Positions 27,083 through 33,755 of a stretch of 33,755 bases of DNA are shown here, piece after piece. Position 1 is the first letter of the stretch; the number at the start of each line of letters is the position of its first letter. A model generated the notes under the pieces. It was not told the DNA's origin. It saw only the letters and a list, made by a program, of their open reading frames with translations, and searched no databases. A program made the position numbers and the translations under genes. Origin of the DNA: Deinococcus frigens DSM 12807 (lineage in GTDB: Bacteria > Deinococcota > Deinococci > Deinococcales > Deinococcaceae); NCBI RefSeq assembly GCF_000701425.1, contig NZ_JNIW01000038.1, positions 1 to 33,755 on the forward strand, read 5' to 3'.

Positions 27083-28645
27083 TCAGGGCCTGAGCCAGTA
27101 GGGCAGCTCAAACCTCTTCCCGCGCGCCCACTCGAAGTCGAAGTCCTGCCGGGCCGCCCTGAGTGCGGCGGGATCGCTGGTGGCCAGCGTGTACTCGTTC
27201 AGGCCGTGGTCTCCGAAAGACGAGAAATGCAGGTTGAGGCTGCCCACCGTCAGCATGGCGTCGTCCACCAGCGCGGCCTTGGTGTGCATGCCGCCCGCCG
27301 TGCCGGACCAGCGCACTTGCAGGCGGTCTGCCAGGCCCAGCGGCTTCAGGTAGGCGCGGATACCGGACAGCAGCGCCAGCGGCTCGACCTGGAGCAGCGG
27401 ATCATGGTCCAGCACCAGCCGCACGCGCACGCCCCGCTCCCTGACTGCACCCACGATGGCCTGCCACACCGGCAGCGATTCCTGCGGAAAGGGGCAGCCG
27501 CCCGGCGCGGTGAGGCTCAGGCTGCACTGCGCGGTGCCGCTGATCTGCGACTGCATCAGGTCGATGCTGGACCCGGCGGCGGCGAACAGGGCGGGCAACG
27601 CCGAGTCCTGCGTCTCGTAGCCAGCGCGGCGGTACAGACCGTAGGCGCGTGAGGTCCCGGCGGCCACGGCAGGAGCGGTGTACAACAGTGGAAAGGGGGC
27701 CGCAGCGTCTACCAGGGTACACGCACGGCGCAAAGTGGCGGCGGTGACGCCCGCCTTGCACCGCAGCGGGCGGCTCAGCAGCCAAGAATCGCGGAAGGCG
27801 GCCACGGTATGGCGGGCCACCGGGCCTCTGAGGGTCAGCAGCAGATCGGTCAGGTCCAGGCCGCCAGGGGTGCTGGCTGGAACGTGAAAGAAGCTGATGT
27901 TGGCCCCGCCCGCCGTCGTTTCCTGGCCGTCGATCACCAGCACCTTGAGGTGGTTGTGCGGGTAGGCGTATGTGTAGTTGGCGAGTACCAGCTTGAAGCG
28001 CTGGACTGGATCGCCCGAGAGCGGCACCCCGGCCTCCAGCAGATGCCGCGCCGCGCTGTAGACGCTGCTGGTGGGGTCCAGCAGGGTATCCAGGCGCACG
28101 CTGTTGCCGAACATCAGCCGCACCGTCACACCCTGCGGGTACCGTTCGGGATGCCGGGCCACCTGTTGCCTGAGCGTGGCCACGGCGCGGGCCAGTAGCG
28201 CGCCGGGAGAGACCGGGCCGTCGTCCCAGAGCATGTTCGCCAGCAGAACCTCGCGCTGAGCCGATTCGATCTGGCGGGCCATCACGCCAAAGCCGCCCAC
28301 CGGGTCCGGGGCCTGCCCGCTCAGACCGGAGTCGTTGTCCGGAAAGTGAATCAGCCCCGCAAAGGCGTTGCCGCAGCTCACCGCCGCACCCTGGCCGCGC
28401 AGGTGGTCATACAGCACGCGGTCCAGCGGGGCTTGCGGTTCGGGGCAGTCCGGGGTCAGGGTCGGGGCCACCTGTGCCAGCCCGTCCAGCGCGGCCAGAT
28501 CGGGAGGAGGGAGTTGGCCGTTCAGAAAGGTCAGCGGCGGCGCGTCTGCCCTGACCTGGGACACCCCGGCACCGATGCCCAGCGTCAGCAGCAGCCCCAG
28601 CAGGAGCGCGACGCCAAACACCCGGAAAAACAGCAGCGTGCCCAC
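27083..28645 (-). CDS. Phospholipase D-like protein (cardiolipin synthase type)
   Basis: The 520-residue product has two HKD catalytic motifs, as expected for a PLD-superfamily monomer with two half-sites: His232-x-Lys234 in HNHLKVLVIDG and His454-x-Lys456 in MHTKAALVDD. Each is followed by a Gly-rich turn (GGANISF and VGSLNLHFSS). The N-terminus carries one membrane segment or signal anchor (VFGVALLLGLLLTLGIGAGV), so the catalytic part likely faces outside the cytoplasm. Substrates of the superfamily include phospholipids; cardiolipin synthesis or lipid turnover is plausible but unproven. Several cysteines (for example near CPEPQ, CGNAF and CPFPQE) could form disulfides. The GTG start at 28645 is 6 bases after a TAAGCT box. 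Confidence 0.88.
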   Translation of the reverse strand: MGTLLFFRVFGVALLLGLLLTLGIGAGVSQVRADAPPLTFLNGQLPPPDLAALDGLAQVAPTLTPDCPEPQAPLDRVLYDHLRGQGAAVSCGNAFAGLIHFPDNDSGLSGQAPDPVGGFGVMARQIESAQREVLLANMLWDDGPVSPGALLARAVATLRQQVARHPERYPQGVTVRLMFGNSVRLDTLLDPTSSVYSAARHLLEAGVPLSGDPVQRFKLVLANYTYAYPHNHLKVLVIDGQETTAGGANISFFHVPASTPGGLDLTDLLLTLRGPVARHTVAAFRDSWLLSRPLRCKAGVTAATLRRACTLVDAAAPFPLLYTAPAVAAGTSRAYGLYRRAGYETQDSALPALFAAAGSSIDLMQSQISGTAQCSLSLTAPGGCPFPQESLPVWQAIVGAVRERGVRVRLVLDHDPLLQVEPLALLSGIRAYLKPLGLADRLQVRWSGTAGGMHTKAALVDDAMLTVGSLNLHFSSFGDHGLNEYTLATSDPAALRAARQDFDFEWARGKRFELPYWLRP

Positions 28646-28651
28646 CCTGTC

Positions 28652-28657
28652 AGCTTA
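28652..28657 (-). promoter_or_regulatory. Candidate -10 box of phospholipase D-like gene
   Basis: On the minus strand this reads TAAGCT, 6 bases before GTG 28645. The divergent MOSC gene has its own box only about 50 bases away. Confidence 0.5.
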
Positions 28658-28703
28658 GGCGGCGCGTCTGCGCAGTATCTGACGCCGCCTTCACCGCTCC
28701 TGA

Positions 28704-28709
28704 TAGCTT
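28704..28709 (+). promoter_or_regulatory. Candidate -10 box of MOSC gene
   Basis: TAGCTT lies 6 bases before the ATG at 28716. Confidence 0.45.
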
Positions 28710-28715
28710 GGGCGC

Positions 28716-29399
28716 ATGACCGCCCCGGACCACCACCTGCTGAGCGTGAACATCGGCCAGCCCACCCTCTACCAGGTTGGCCCCCGCAATCAGGCCGCCC
28801 CCAAGGTCAGCGGCATCGATAAGCGTCCGCTGCCGGGGCGCGTGCGCGTGACCGAAGCCGGGCTAGACGGCGATCACATCCTCAGCACGCAGCACCACGG
28901 CGGCCCCGATCAGGCGGTGTACTGTTACACCCGCGAGGACTACGCCCACTGGGAAGCGCAGTTGGGCCGCACCCTGCCCCCCGGCCTGTTCGGCGAGAAC
29001 CTGCTGGTCAGCGGCCTGGAATCCGCCGCCATGCGCGTGGGGGACCGGCTGGAAATCACGGGGGAGGACGGCGGGGAGGGCGTCCTCCTTGAAGTCACCG
29101 CCCCGCGTATTCCCTGCGCCACGCTGGCGGCCTACATCGGCGATCCGGCCTTTGTCAAGAAGTTCGTTCAGGTGGCCCGACCCGGCTTCTACACCCGCGT
29201 GCTGCGCGGCGGCGAGGTGGGAACGGGCGACAGCGTGCGCGTCATCCGCGGTTCGCCCGACGCGCCCAGCATCGCGGACCTGTTCGCCCTGCGCTATTCC
29301 CCGTCACCCCGCCTGGACACGCTGACCCGCTATTTGAAATTCCCGCTGGCCGTGCGTCTGCGCGCCGATCTGGAAGGGCAGCTCTCAAAGGGCCAGTAG
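28716..29399 (+). CDS. YiiM-like MOSC domain protein
   Basis: MOSC proteins relate to molybdenum cofactor enzymes; YiiM of E. coli helps detoxify N-hydroxylated base analogues. The 227-residue product has the YiiM layout: [20 protein letters not shown] near 44-63, FGENLLVSG near 93, [13 protein letters not shown] with the conserved Cys at about 134, and a C-terminal three-helix part around [11 protein letters not shown]. With moaB also in the window, a molybdenum-dependent process is plausible. It is convergent with the VOC gene, with only 16 bases between the stops. Confidence 0.85.
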   Translation: MTAPDHHLLSVNIGQPTLYQVGPRNQAAPKVSGIDKRPLPGRVRVTEAGLDGDHILSTQHHGGPDQAVYCYTREDYAHWEAQLGRTLPPGLFGENLLVSGLESAAMRVGDRLEITGEDGGEGVLLEVTAPRIPCATLAAYIGDPAFVKKFVQVARPGFYTRVLRGGEVGTGDSVRVIRGSPDAPSIADLFALRYSPSPRLDTLTRYLKFPLAVRLRADLEGQLSKGQ

Positions 29400-29415
29400 C
29401 CGCCCGCCCCCAAGC

Positions 29416-29838
29416 TCAGTCCGTGAAGCGCAGCAGGTAACCGTCCGGGTCCTGCACCAGAAATTCGCGCTGCTGATGTGCGGTGTCGCCCTCCAGATAC
29501 GCCGCAGTCTTCAGGGGCACGAAGATGGGATAGGCGTCGGTTTTCAGCCGCCCATACAACTCCTCCACATCCGGCACCTGGATCTGAAAGTTGATGCCGC
29601 GCCCCAGGGGATGGTCCAGCGGGCCGGTGTCCCAGGAACCTCCCTGACGGATCTGGGACAGCATCCACTGCACGCGGCCCAGACTCAGGTAGGCAAAACC
29701 GGGGCGGGTGTAATTGACGGTGAAGCCGAACAGGCGGGTGTACACGTCCAGGCTGCGCGCCAGATCGCGGACCTCCAGCTCCGGCACCAGCGCGGCCCAT
29801 TCGGTCACGGGGACGTGGGAGATGTTGGCTTCGCTCAT
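29416..29838 (-). CDS. VOC family protein (glyoxalase/bleomycin resistance type)
   Basis: The 140-residue product has a vicinal oxygen chelate fold pattern: [20 protein letters not shown] as first strand and helix, [36 protein letters not shown] at the second half, and [15 protein letters not shown] as the typical ending with a conserved Asp-Pro-Asp-Gly. Members include glyoxalases and antibiotic-binding proteins; with no clear set of metal ligands, binding rather than catalysis is possible. ATG 29838 has a TAGCCT box 6 bases upstream. Confidence 0.88.
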   Translation of the reverse strand: MSEANISHVPVTEWAALVPELEVRDLARSLDVYTRLFGFTVNYTRPGFAYLSLGRVQWMLSQIRQGGSWDTGPLDHPLGRGINFQIQVPDVEELYGRLKTDAYPIFVPLKTAAYLEGDTAHQQREFLVQDPDGYLLRFTD

Positions 29839-29844
29839 ATGGGC

Positions 29845-29850
29845 AGGCTA
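29845..29850 (-). promoter_or_regulatory. Candidate -10 box of VOC gene
   Basis: On the minus strand this reads TAGCCT, 6 bases before the ATG at 29838. Confidence 0.5.
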
Positions 29851-29861
29851 GCAGTGAGGGG

Positions 29862-29966
29862 CTGTCTAACCGTTCAACTGTCAAACGGTCTAACCGCTCA
29901 AAGACCAAGTCAGGCTATCTCCTTGTTTTTTGCGGTTAGAAGGTTGGACCTTTAGACAGTTTGACA
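29862..29966. repeat. AT-rich mosaic of inverted repeats
   Basis: Three perfect 8-base pairs lie in opposite orientation: CTGTCTAA (29862-29869) with TTAGACAG (29952-29959), TGTCAAAC (29879-29886) with GTTTGACA (29959-29966), and CTAACCGC (29890-29897) with GCGGTTAG (29932-29939). The block is much richer in A and T than its surroundings and reads as shuffled TGTCTAAC/TGTCAAAC units on both strands. It may be a dispersed repeat or regulatory site. Confidence 0.65.
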
Positions 29967-29970
29967 ATCT

Positions 29971-30372
29971 TCACTCCGCGTACGGCAGCTCCAGCGGAAA
30001 GATTCGCCCGGACAGCGCCTCCAGGCCCTGCCTTCCGGCGCGGCCCTGGCAGGCTTCGGTGGCGGTGCATAGCGTCACGTAGCGGCTGCGGCGGGCGGCC
30101 ACCACCACGCGGTACAGGACGGCCTCGCTGCGGCTGCGGGTGTAGTGGCACAGATCGCAGTGCAGGGCGTTCTTGCCCCGGGGGTCCAGCGGGGTGAATT
30201 CCGCCAACTGATCGCCGTGGACCAGCGCCAGCCGTCCGTCGGCCACCGGGTACAGGCCCAAGGTGGGCAGTGCGTCACTTTCGTGGGGGCCGAACAGTTC
30301 GCGGTGCGTTTCCGGGAAGAGTTCCCGCAACAGGTCGCGGACGCTGTGTTCCTGTGGGCGCGGGTCGTTCAT
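29971..30372 (-). CDS. Small zinc-finger protein, FBP/treble-clef-like
   Basis: This 133-residue protein has a CxxC pair in [20 protein letters not shown] and a second pair in [13 protein letters not shown]. The layout resembles the treble-clef zinc finger at the C-terminus of EF-G-binding FBP/FusB proteins, which release EF-G from the ribosome. Similarity is by pattern only, so the target is uncertain. ATG 30372 has a TAAACT box 8 bases upstream. Its promoter region is shared with the divergent recO unit. Confidence 0.65.
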   Translation of the reverse strand: MNDPRPQEHSVRDLLRELFPETHRELFGPHESDALPTLGLYPVADGRLALVHGDQLAEFTPLDPRGKNALHCDLCHYTRSRSEAVLYRVVVAARRSRYVTLCTATEACQGRAGRQGLEALSGRIFPLELPYAE

Positions 30373-30380
30373 CGCCTGCC

Positions 30381-30386
30381 AGTTTA
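30381..30386 (-). promoter_or_regulatory. Candidate -10 box of zinc-finger gene
   Basis: On the minus strand this reads TAAACT, 8 bases before the ATG at 30372. Confidence 0.45.
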
Positions 30387-30444
30387 ACCGCCCGGCGCGG
30401 CCAGGAACGTGGACACTGGCACAGGCGGCGGCGGCTGGGGGGCC

Positions 30445-30450
30445 TAGACT
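30445..30450 (+). promoter_or_regulatory. Candidate -10 box upstream of recO leader ORF
   Basis: TAGACT lies 7 bases before GTG 30458, not before the recO ATG, which is 96 bases further on. This is what points to a translated leader. Confidence 0.5.
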
Positions 30451-30457
30451 GCGGAGC

Positions 30458-30550
30458 GTGACGCGGCACGCAGTGCGGGAAAAAATAGCGCAGGAAAAAA
30501 CAGTGCAGAGAAAAACAGCTCAGAAAATATCCAGGAGACTCGGCCCATGA
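30458..30550 (+). CDS. Possible 30-codon leader ORF of recO
   Basis: GTG 30458 opens a frame that ends at TGA 30548-30550, overlapping the recO ATG (30547) in an ATGA junction. The 30-residue product is strongly basic: it begins VTRHAVREK and continues with Lys, Gln, Thr and Arg, including QKISRRLGP at the end. Its DNA is A-rich, with runs of Lys codons and a repeated CAG-AAAA pattern, unlike its surroundings. A TAGACT box sits 7 bases before the GTG, as at leaderless genes in this window. The frame contains AGGAG at about 30532-30536, a likely ribosome binding site for recO. It may be a regulatory leader peptide, an unstructured 5' region, or a small protein. Confidence 0.45.
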   Translation: MTRHAVREKIAQEKTVQRKTAQKISRRLGP

Positions 30551-31302
30551 AATACCGCTCGGCCAACCGCAGCGGCATCGTGATCCGCCGCCGGGTGCTG
30601 CCGTCCGGCGACATTATCGTGACGCTGCTGACGCCGCAGGGCAAACTGAAAACCATCGCGCGCGGCGGGGTGCGCGGGCCGCTGGCGAGCCGCCTGAACC
30701 TGTTTCACCACGTCGGCGTGCAGATCTACCAAACGCCCAACAACGATCTGGCAACCATCAAGCAGGCGGTGCTTGAGGGCGCGCTGCCCTCGCTGGCCGA
30801 GCCGGAGCGGCACGCCTTTGCGCACCTGATGGCCGAATTCGCCGACGCATTGTTCCAAGAGGGGGAATTCAGCGAGCAGGCCTTCGAGCTGTTCGCAGCG
30901 GCCCTGCGCGGCGTGGCCCACCAGCCGGACCCCGAATGGGTGGCGCTGGTCATGAGCTACAAGCTGCTGGGTCTGGCTGGGATCGTGCCGCAAACCGCCC
31001 GCTGCGCCCGTTGCGGCGCGCCGGACCCCACCCATCCGGATCCGCTGGGCGGCCAGATGCTGTGCGCGGCCTGCGCCAGCCTGGGGGCGTATCCACCCGC
31101 CTCGCTGGACTTCCTGCGCGGAGTGGTGCGCCGCACGGTGCGGGCCAGCATCGACGCCCCGGTGCCGCCCGCCGAGCGTCCGGCGCTGTGGCGCGCGCTT
31201 GAACGCTTTGTCACCGTGCAGGTGGGCGGCGTCCACAGTTGGCGGCAACTGGTGCCCAGCGAACTCGGACCGGTGCAGCCGATGGCCGTACCGGGCCAGT
31301 AG
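30547..31302 (+). CDS. recO: DNA repair protein RecO
   Basis: RecO binds single-stranded DNA and single-strand-binding protein, anneals complementary strands and, with RecR and RecF, promotes RecA loading. The 251-residue product has the N-terminal OB-fold ([20 protein letters not shown] and TIARGGVRG), a helical middle and a zinc finger with C153, C156, C173 and C176 in CARCG and CAAC. The finger is also present in the D. radiodurans protein as I recall it. AGGAG at 30532-30536 is its ribosome binding site, inside the preceding leader ORF. Confidence 0.95.
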   Translation: MKYRSANRSGIVIRRRVLPSGDIIVTLLTPQGKLKTIARGGVRGPLASRLNLFHHVGVQIYQTPNNDLATIKQAVLEGALPSLAEPERHAFAHLMAEFADALFQEGEFSEQAFELFAAALRGVAHQPDPEWVALVMSYKLLGLAGIVPQTARCARCGAPDPTHPDPLGGQMLCAACASLGAYPPASLDFLRGVVRRTVRASIDAPVPPAERPALWRALERFVTVQVGGVHSWRQLVPSELGPVQPMAVPGQ

Positions 31303-31322
31303 GCCGGGCAAACAGGTCCTCC

Positions 31323-31348
31323 ACTCTGGGCCGAGAAAGCGCCAGAGT
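31323..31348. repeat. Inverted repeat downstream of recO
   Basis: ACTCTGG (31323-31329) and CCAGAGT (31342-31348) pair around a 12-base loop, 20 bases beyond the recO stop. No T-run follows, so a factor-independent terminator is not supported, though it may mark the 3' end. Confidence 0.4.
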
Positions 31349-31412
31349 CCAAGCCAGTCTCTGCCCTGCCTGAACTTCAGCGCAGGCTTCTTGCGGGGGC
31401 CAGGTCAGCCTG

Positions 31413-31418
31413 TATCCT
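31413..31418 (+). promoter_or_regulatory. Candidate -10 box of ancestral histidine kinase
   Basis: TATCCT lies 7 bases before the ATG at 31426. The promoter appears intact although the gene downstream is broken. Confidence 0.5.
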
Positions 31419-31425
31419 GTCCTGC

Positions 31426-33433
31426 ATGTCCGATCCGCCCGCGCCGGGGCCGTCCGAATCCCTTCAGAACGAGTTATACGGACTCCGATTGAAAGGTGTT
31501 GGAAACACCTGGAAATCCGAGCGGAGCGAGCAGGAGAAAAACGGGTTCCGGACGTGAAGTGGATGAGTCGGCGCTTTCCCGACTTATGCACGAAACAAAC
31601 GGAACCCGTATTACGTGCCGCCCAGAACGCCCTTGCCGGTGCCCAGCAGGAAATCCAGGTCCTCTCGGCCTACACGGCGCTGGCCCAGGCCGCCGCCACA
31701 ACCTCGGACCTGAAAACGCTGGCCCGCCGCGCTCAGGAGGTGTTGCAGGCCAGTATTCCCCAGTTACAGGTGGCCTTTTACCGGCGGGTTGGTGGACGCT
31801 GGGTGGCCCAGGTGACCACGAACGGCCTGCTGGGAGACCTGCTGGGGATGATCCGGCGCGGCCTGCCGCTGACCACTCCTGCCTTTGCCCAGACGGTCCG
31901 GGCCGCCGGACCGACATTCTTTGACCGCTGGGACGCTGGGCAGCAGCAGATGCCCTTCACCGAACTGTTCGGGGCGGTTGGCCTGGCTCCCTTTTTCCGG
32001 GATGGCCAGCCCAGCGCGATGCTGACCGTGGGCTTTGGGGGAGCCGAGGTCTGGAGTGCCCAGCAGCGTCAACTGTTCACCTCGGTGTACGCGGCCATCC
32101 ACAGCACCCAGCAGCGCGACATCCAGTCCGATTTCCACGAGCGCCAGCTCGGGCTGGAAGCCTTTGTGCAACTGACCGAGGCCATCGGTGTGGGCACAGA
32201 CCGTCTGGAGGCGGCTCAGCGCGCCCATGACCTGCTGCGGGAGCTGTTTCCACACTGGTCTTTCGGGTACTACGAGTTGCGCGCGGGCTGTGGAAGGCGC
32301 TGCTGGCCGACGTCCCCGATCCAGTGCTGCGCGAGTCGCTGTTCGCGGGGCTGCCGGAATCTACTCTCAGTTATCAGACGGCAGTGGAGGCGGGCGGGCC
32401 AGTCTTTTTTGACGAGTGGGACGCCGGGGCGCAGCAGTTTGACCACACCGAGTCCTACGGCGCAGCGGCCTTTTACCCGTATCTGCGCCGGGGAAAGCCC
32501 GTCGCCATGTTCGTGATCGGCAGCCAGCAGATCCAGAGCTGGCAGCCGCAGGACCGCGCGGTGTTCCAGGCGGTGGGCCGCAGCCTGGAGCTGGCGCTGG
32601 AGCGGGGCTGGGCGGCAGCAGAGGTGGAGGACAGCTACCGGCAGCTTGAGCGCAGCAATGAGGAACTCAAGGCCGCCAACCAGGAGCTGGAAGCCTTCGC
32701 CTACAGCGCCTCGCACGATCTGCGGACCCCGGTGAGACACGTCAAGGGCTTTACCGAGTTGATCCGCCGTGCCCTGAACAGCGGGCAGCCCGAGAAGGTC
32801 GGGCGCTCCCTGGACGTGCTGGACGAGGCCGCCGATCAGATGACCCGCATGATCGACGCCATGCTGGAGCTGTCGCGCAGCACCCGCCAGCCGCTGCGGC
32901 GGGGGGACGTCTCGCTGGCCGAGTTGGTCCGGGAAGCCCGCCACGACGTTCACGACGAGCTGGCAGGCCGCGAGATCGAGTGGCACCTGGGAGCGCTGCC
33001 CACGGTGCCGGGAGACCGCGCCACCCTGCGCCAGGTCATGACCAATTCGCTGAGCAACGCCGTCAAATTCACGCGCCGCACCGCGCAGCCGGTCATCGAG
33101 ATCTGGATGGACCAGGATGCGGAGGGCTGGACGGTGTGGGTCAGGGACAACGGCGCAGGTTTCGATCCGGCTTACAGGGCCAAGCTGTTCGGCTCCTTCC
33201 AGCGCCTGCACCTGCAAAAAGACTTTGAGGGCACGGGTATTGGACTGGCGACGGTGCGCCGCATCATCTTGCGCCACGGTGGGCGCGTCACGGCCCACAG
33301 CGCGGCGGGATAGGGGGCCACCTTCAGCTTCACGCTGCCGCGCACACTTGACGGTGCACTTGACGGTGAGGCGCAGCCCGCTCAGGCGCTGGCAGAGGTT
33401 CCGCTAGGGTCTCTGGCAAAGCCGGAGGATTGA
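31426..33433 (+). pseudogene. Decayed GAF-type sensor histidine kinase
   Basis: Domains in order: a short helix, two related GAF-like domains (FFDRWDAGQQQ in the first, FFDEWDAGAQQ in the second), then a HisKA region with the phospho-acceptor His (codon 32714-32716) in SASHDLRTPVRHVKGF. The ATPase domain follows, with TNSLSNAVKF, DNGAGFD and GTGIGLATVRRI. Three lesions break it: a 134-bp MITE with a 3-base duplication at 31474-31613, loss of one base at about 32280-32287, and a TAG at 33311-33313 within GATFSFTLPR. Removing 137 bases, restoring one base and reading the TAG as CAG gives 623 codons ending at TGA 33431-33433. Part of it may still be translated from GTG 31554. Confidence 0.9.
31474..31613. 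mobile_element. MITE-like insertion with TTA target duplication
   Basis: The 134-base element (31477-31610) has imperfect terminal inverted repeats, TACGGACTCCG and the complement of CGGAACCCGTA, matching at 9 of 11 bases. It is flanked by TTA on both sides (31474-31476 and 31611-31613), as expected for a 3-base target duplication. It contains a perfect hairpin, AGGTGTT-GGA-AACACCT (31494-31510), and an inner repeat, ACGGGTTCCG (31541-31550), that pairs with 31600-31609. It encodes no transposase, so it would depend on a full-length relative, perhaps of the IS5 type; family is inferred from the TNA-type duplication only. Confidence 0.85.
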
Positions 33434-33462
33434 GAGTGAGCGTTTTGGTTGTGGCTCAGGGT

Positions 33463-33475
33463 CTGACGGCCTGAC
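33463..33475. repeat. Terminal repeat, outer end of right IS
   Basis: CTGACGGCCTGAC is identical to the reverse complement of 310-322. Similarity to the left copy begins here. Confidence 0.7.
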
Positions 33476-33485
33476 AGAAATTATG

Positions 33486-33515
33486 AGAAAGCGTCCCCGG
33501 TAGGCGACACTTTCT
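33486..33515. repeat. Hairpin between IS end and transposase start, right copy
   Basis: AGAAAGCGTCCCC and GGCGACACTTTCT form the same stem as 270-299, with slightly different mismatches. Both sides of the stem vary between copies. Confidence 0.6.
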
Positions 33516-33519
33516 GTTT

Positions 33520-33755
33520 GTGACAACCGAAAATGCTACCGGGGACGCACCCCGACTCTACCAAGCCGTCTTCTCCCATATCCAGAGTGGATTGTGGAAC
33601 GACATCCGCAACGCTCACACGCTGGCCTGGATGGTCACGGGCCTGCTGCTCTCCCAGCGCAGTTCCATTCCCGCGTGGCTCCCTTACATCCACTCCCGTG
33701 CCACGTTCGCGCAAAGCAGTGAACGCCGAGTTCGCCGGTGGCTGGAGAATCCAGC
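33520..33755 (+). CDS. Transposase, N-terminal part (runs off window)
   Basis: The GTG at 33520 opens a frame of 78 codons to the edge, beginning [18 protein letters not shown]. It is the counterpart of the left copy, with small changes such as Ser for Ala and Ile for Leu or Val. The frame shows no break. Catalytic residues are not in the window. Confidence 0.8.
   Translation, partial: MTTENATGDAPRLYQAVFSHIQSGLWNDIRNAHTLAWMVTGLLLSQRSSIPAWLPYIHSRATFAQSSERRVRRWLENP

Larger units (their letters stand above)
33463..33755 (+). mobile_element. Right insertion-sequence copy, partial
   Basis: The inner end is CTGACGGCCTGAC at 33463-33475. The element continues through the hairpin and transposase start to the window edge. 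It is the inverse of the left copy and about 90 percent alike over the shared 290 bases by eye. It lies about 30 bases beyond the broken kinase gene. Confidence 0.8.

Overview
The window looks like chromosomal DNA from a Deinococcus species. It is GC-rich. RecF, RecO, HelD-type helicase and TopA are closest to deinococcal versions from memory, TopA lacks zinc fingers, and many start codons sit 6-8 bases after a TANNNT box. That last pattern fits leaderless mRNAs, known to be abundant in Deinococcus deserti. No tRNA, rRNA, CRISPR array, prophage or defence island was seen.

Layout: both window ends lie inside copies of the same insertion sequence, in opposite orientation and pointing outward (1-322 and 33463-33755), so the window probably ends at unresolved repeats. 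From left to right: a secreted lipoprotein; DoxX divergent from recF plus a DciA-like DUF721/zinc-ribbon gene; moaB with a long tail; a membrane protein; truD with a secreted protein and a DUF3293 gene; an about 420-base stretch without a clear gene; a coupled acetyltransferase/PLP-racemase pair; REP-like hairpins; a HelD-type helicase; two paralogous lipoproteins on the minus strand, each followed by a terminator; pgm plus a small gene; murJ; a YdcF-like gene; topA plus a cupin-like gene; an acetyltransferase whose reading frame runs through its convergent SRPBCC neighbour; an MnmG-like flavoprotein overlapping trmB, then guaA; a Uma2 nuclease convergent with a phospholipase D-like protein; a YiiM-like MOSC protein convergent with a VOC protein; a zinc-finger gene divergent from recO; and a decayed histidine kinase beside the right-hand insertion sequence.

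Most genes are housekeeping: recombinational repair (recF, recO), DNA topology (topA), helicase (helD-like), tRNA modification (truD, trmB, perhaps the MnmG-like gene), wall synthesis (murJ), and sugar and purine metabolism (pgm, guaA). The notable observations are: (1) a histidine kinase broken by a 134-bp MITE with TTA duplications, a one-base deletion and a nonsense codon, where undoing all three gives a continuous 623-codon frame; (2) a lysine/arginine-rich 30-codon ORF with its own -10 box, joined to recO by an ATGA overlap; (3) a 7-codon ORF that overlaps the topA start; (4) nested inverted repeats between the YdcF-like gene and topA; (5) an acetyltransferase that has apparently lost its stop codon; and (6) the leaderless signature itself, which also decides several start codons.
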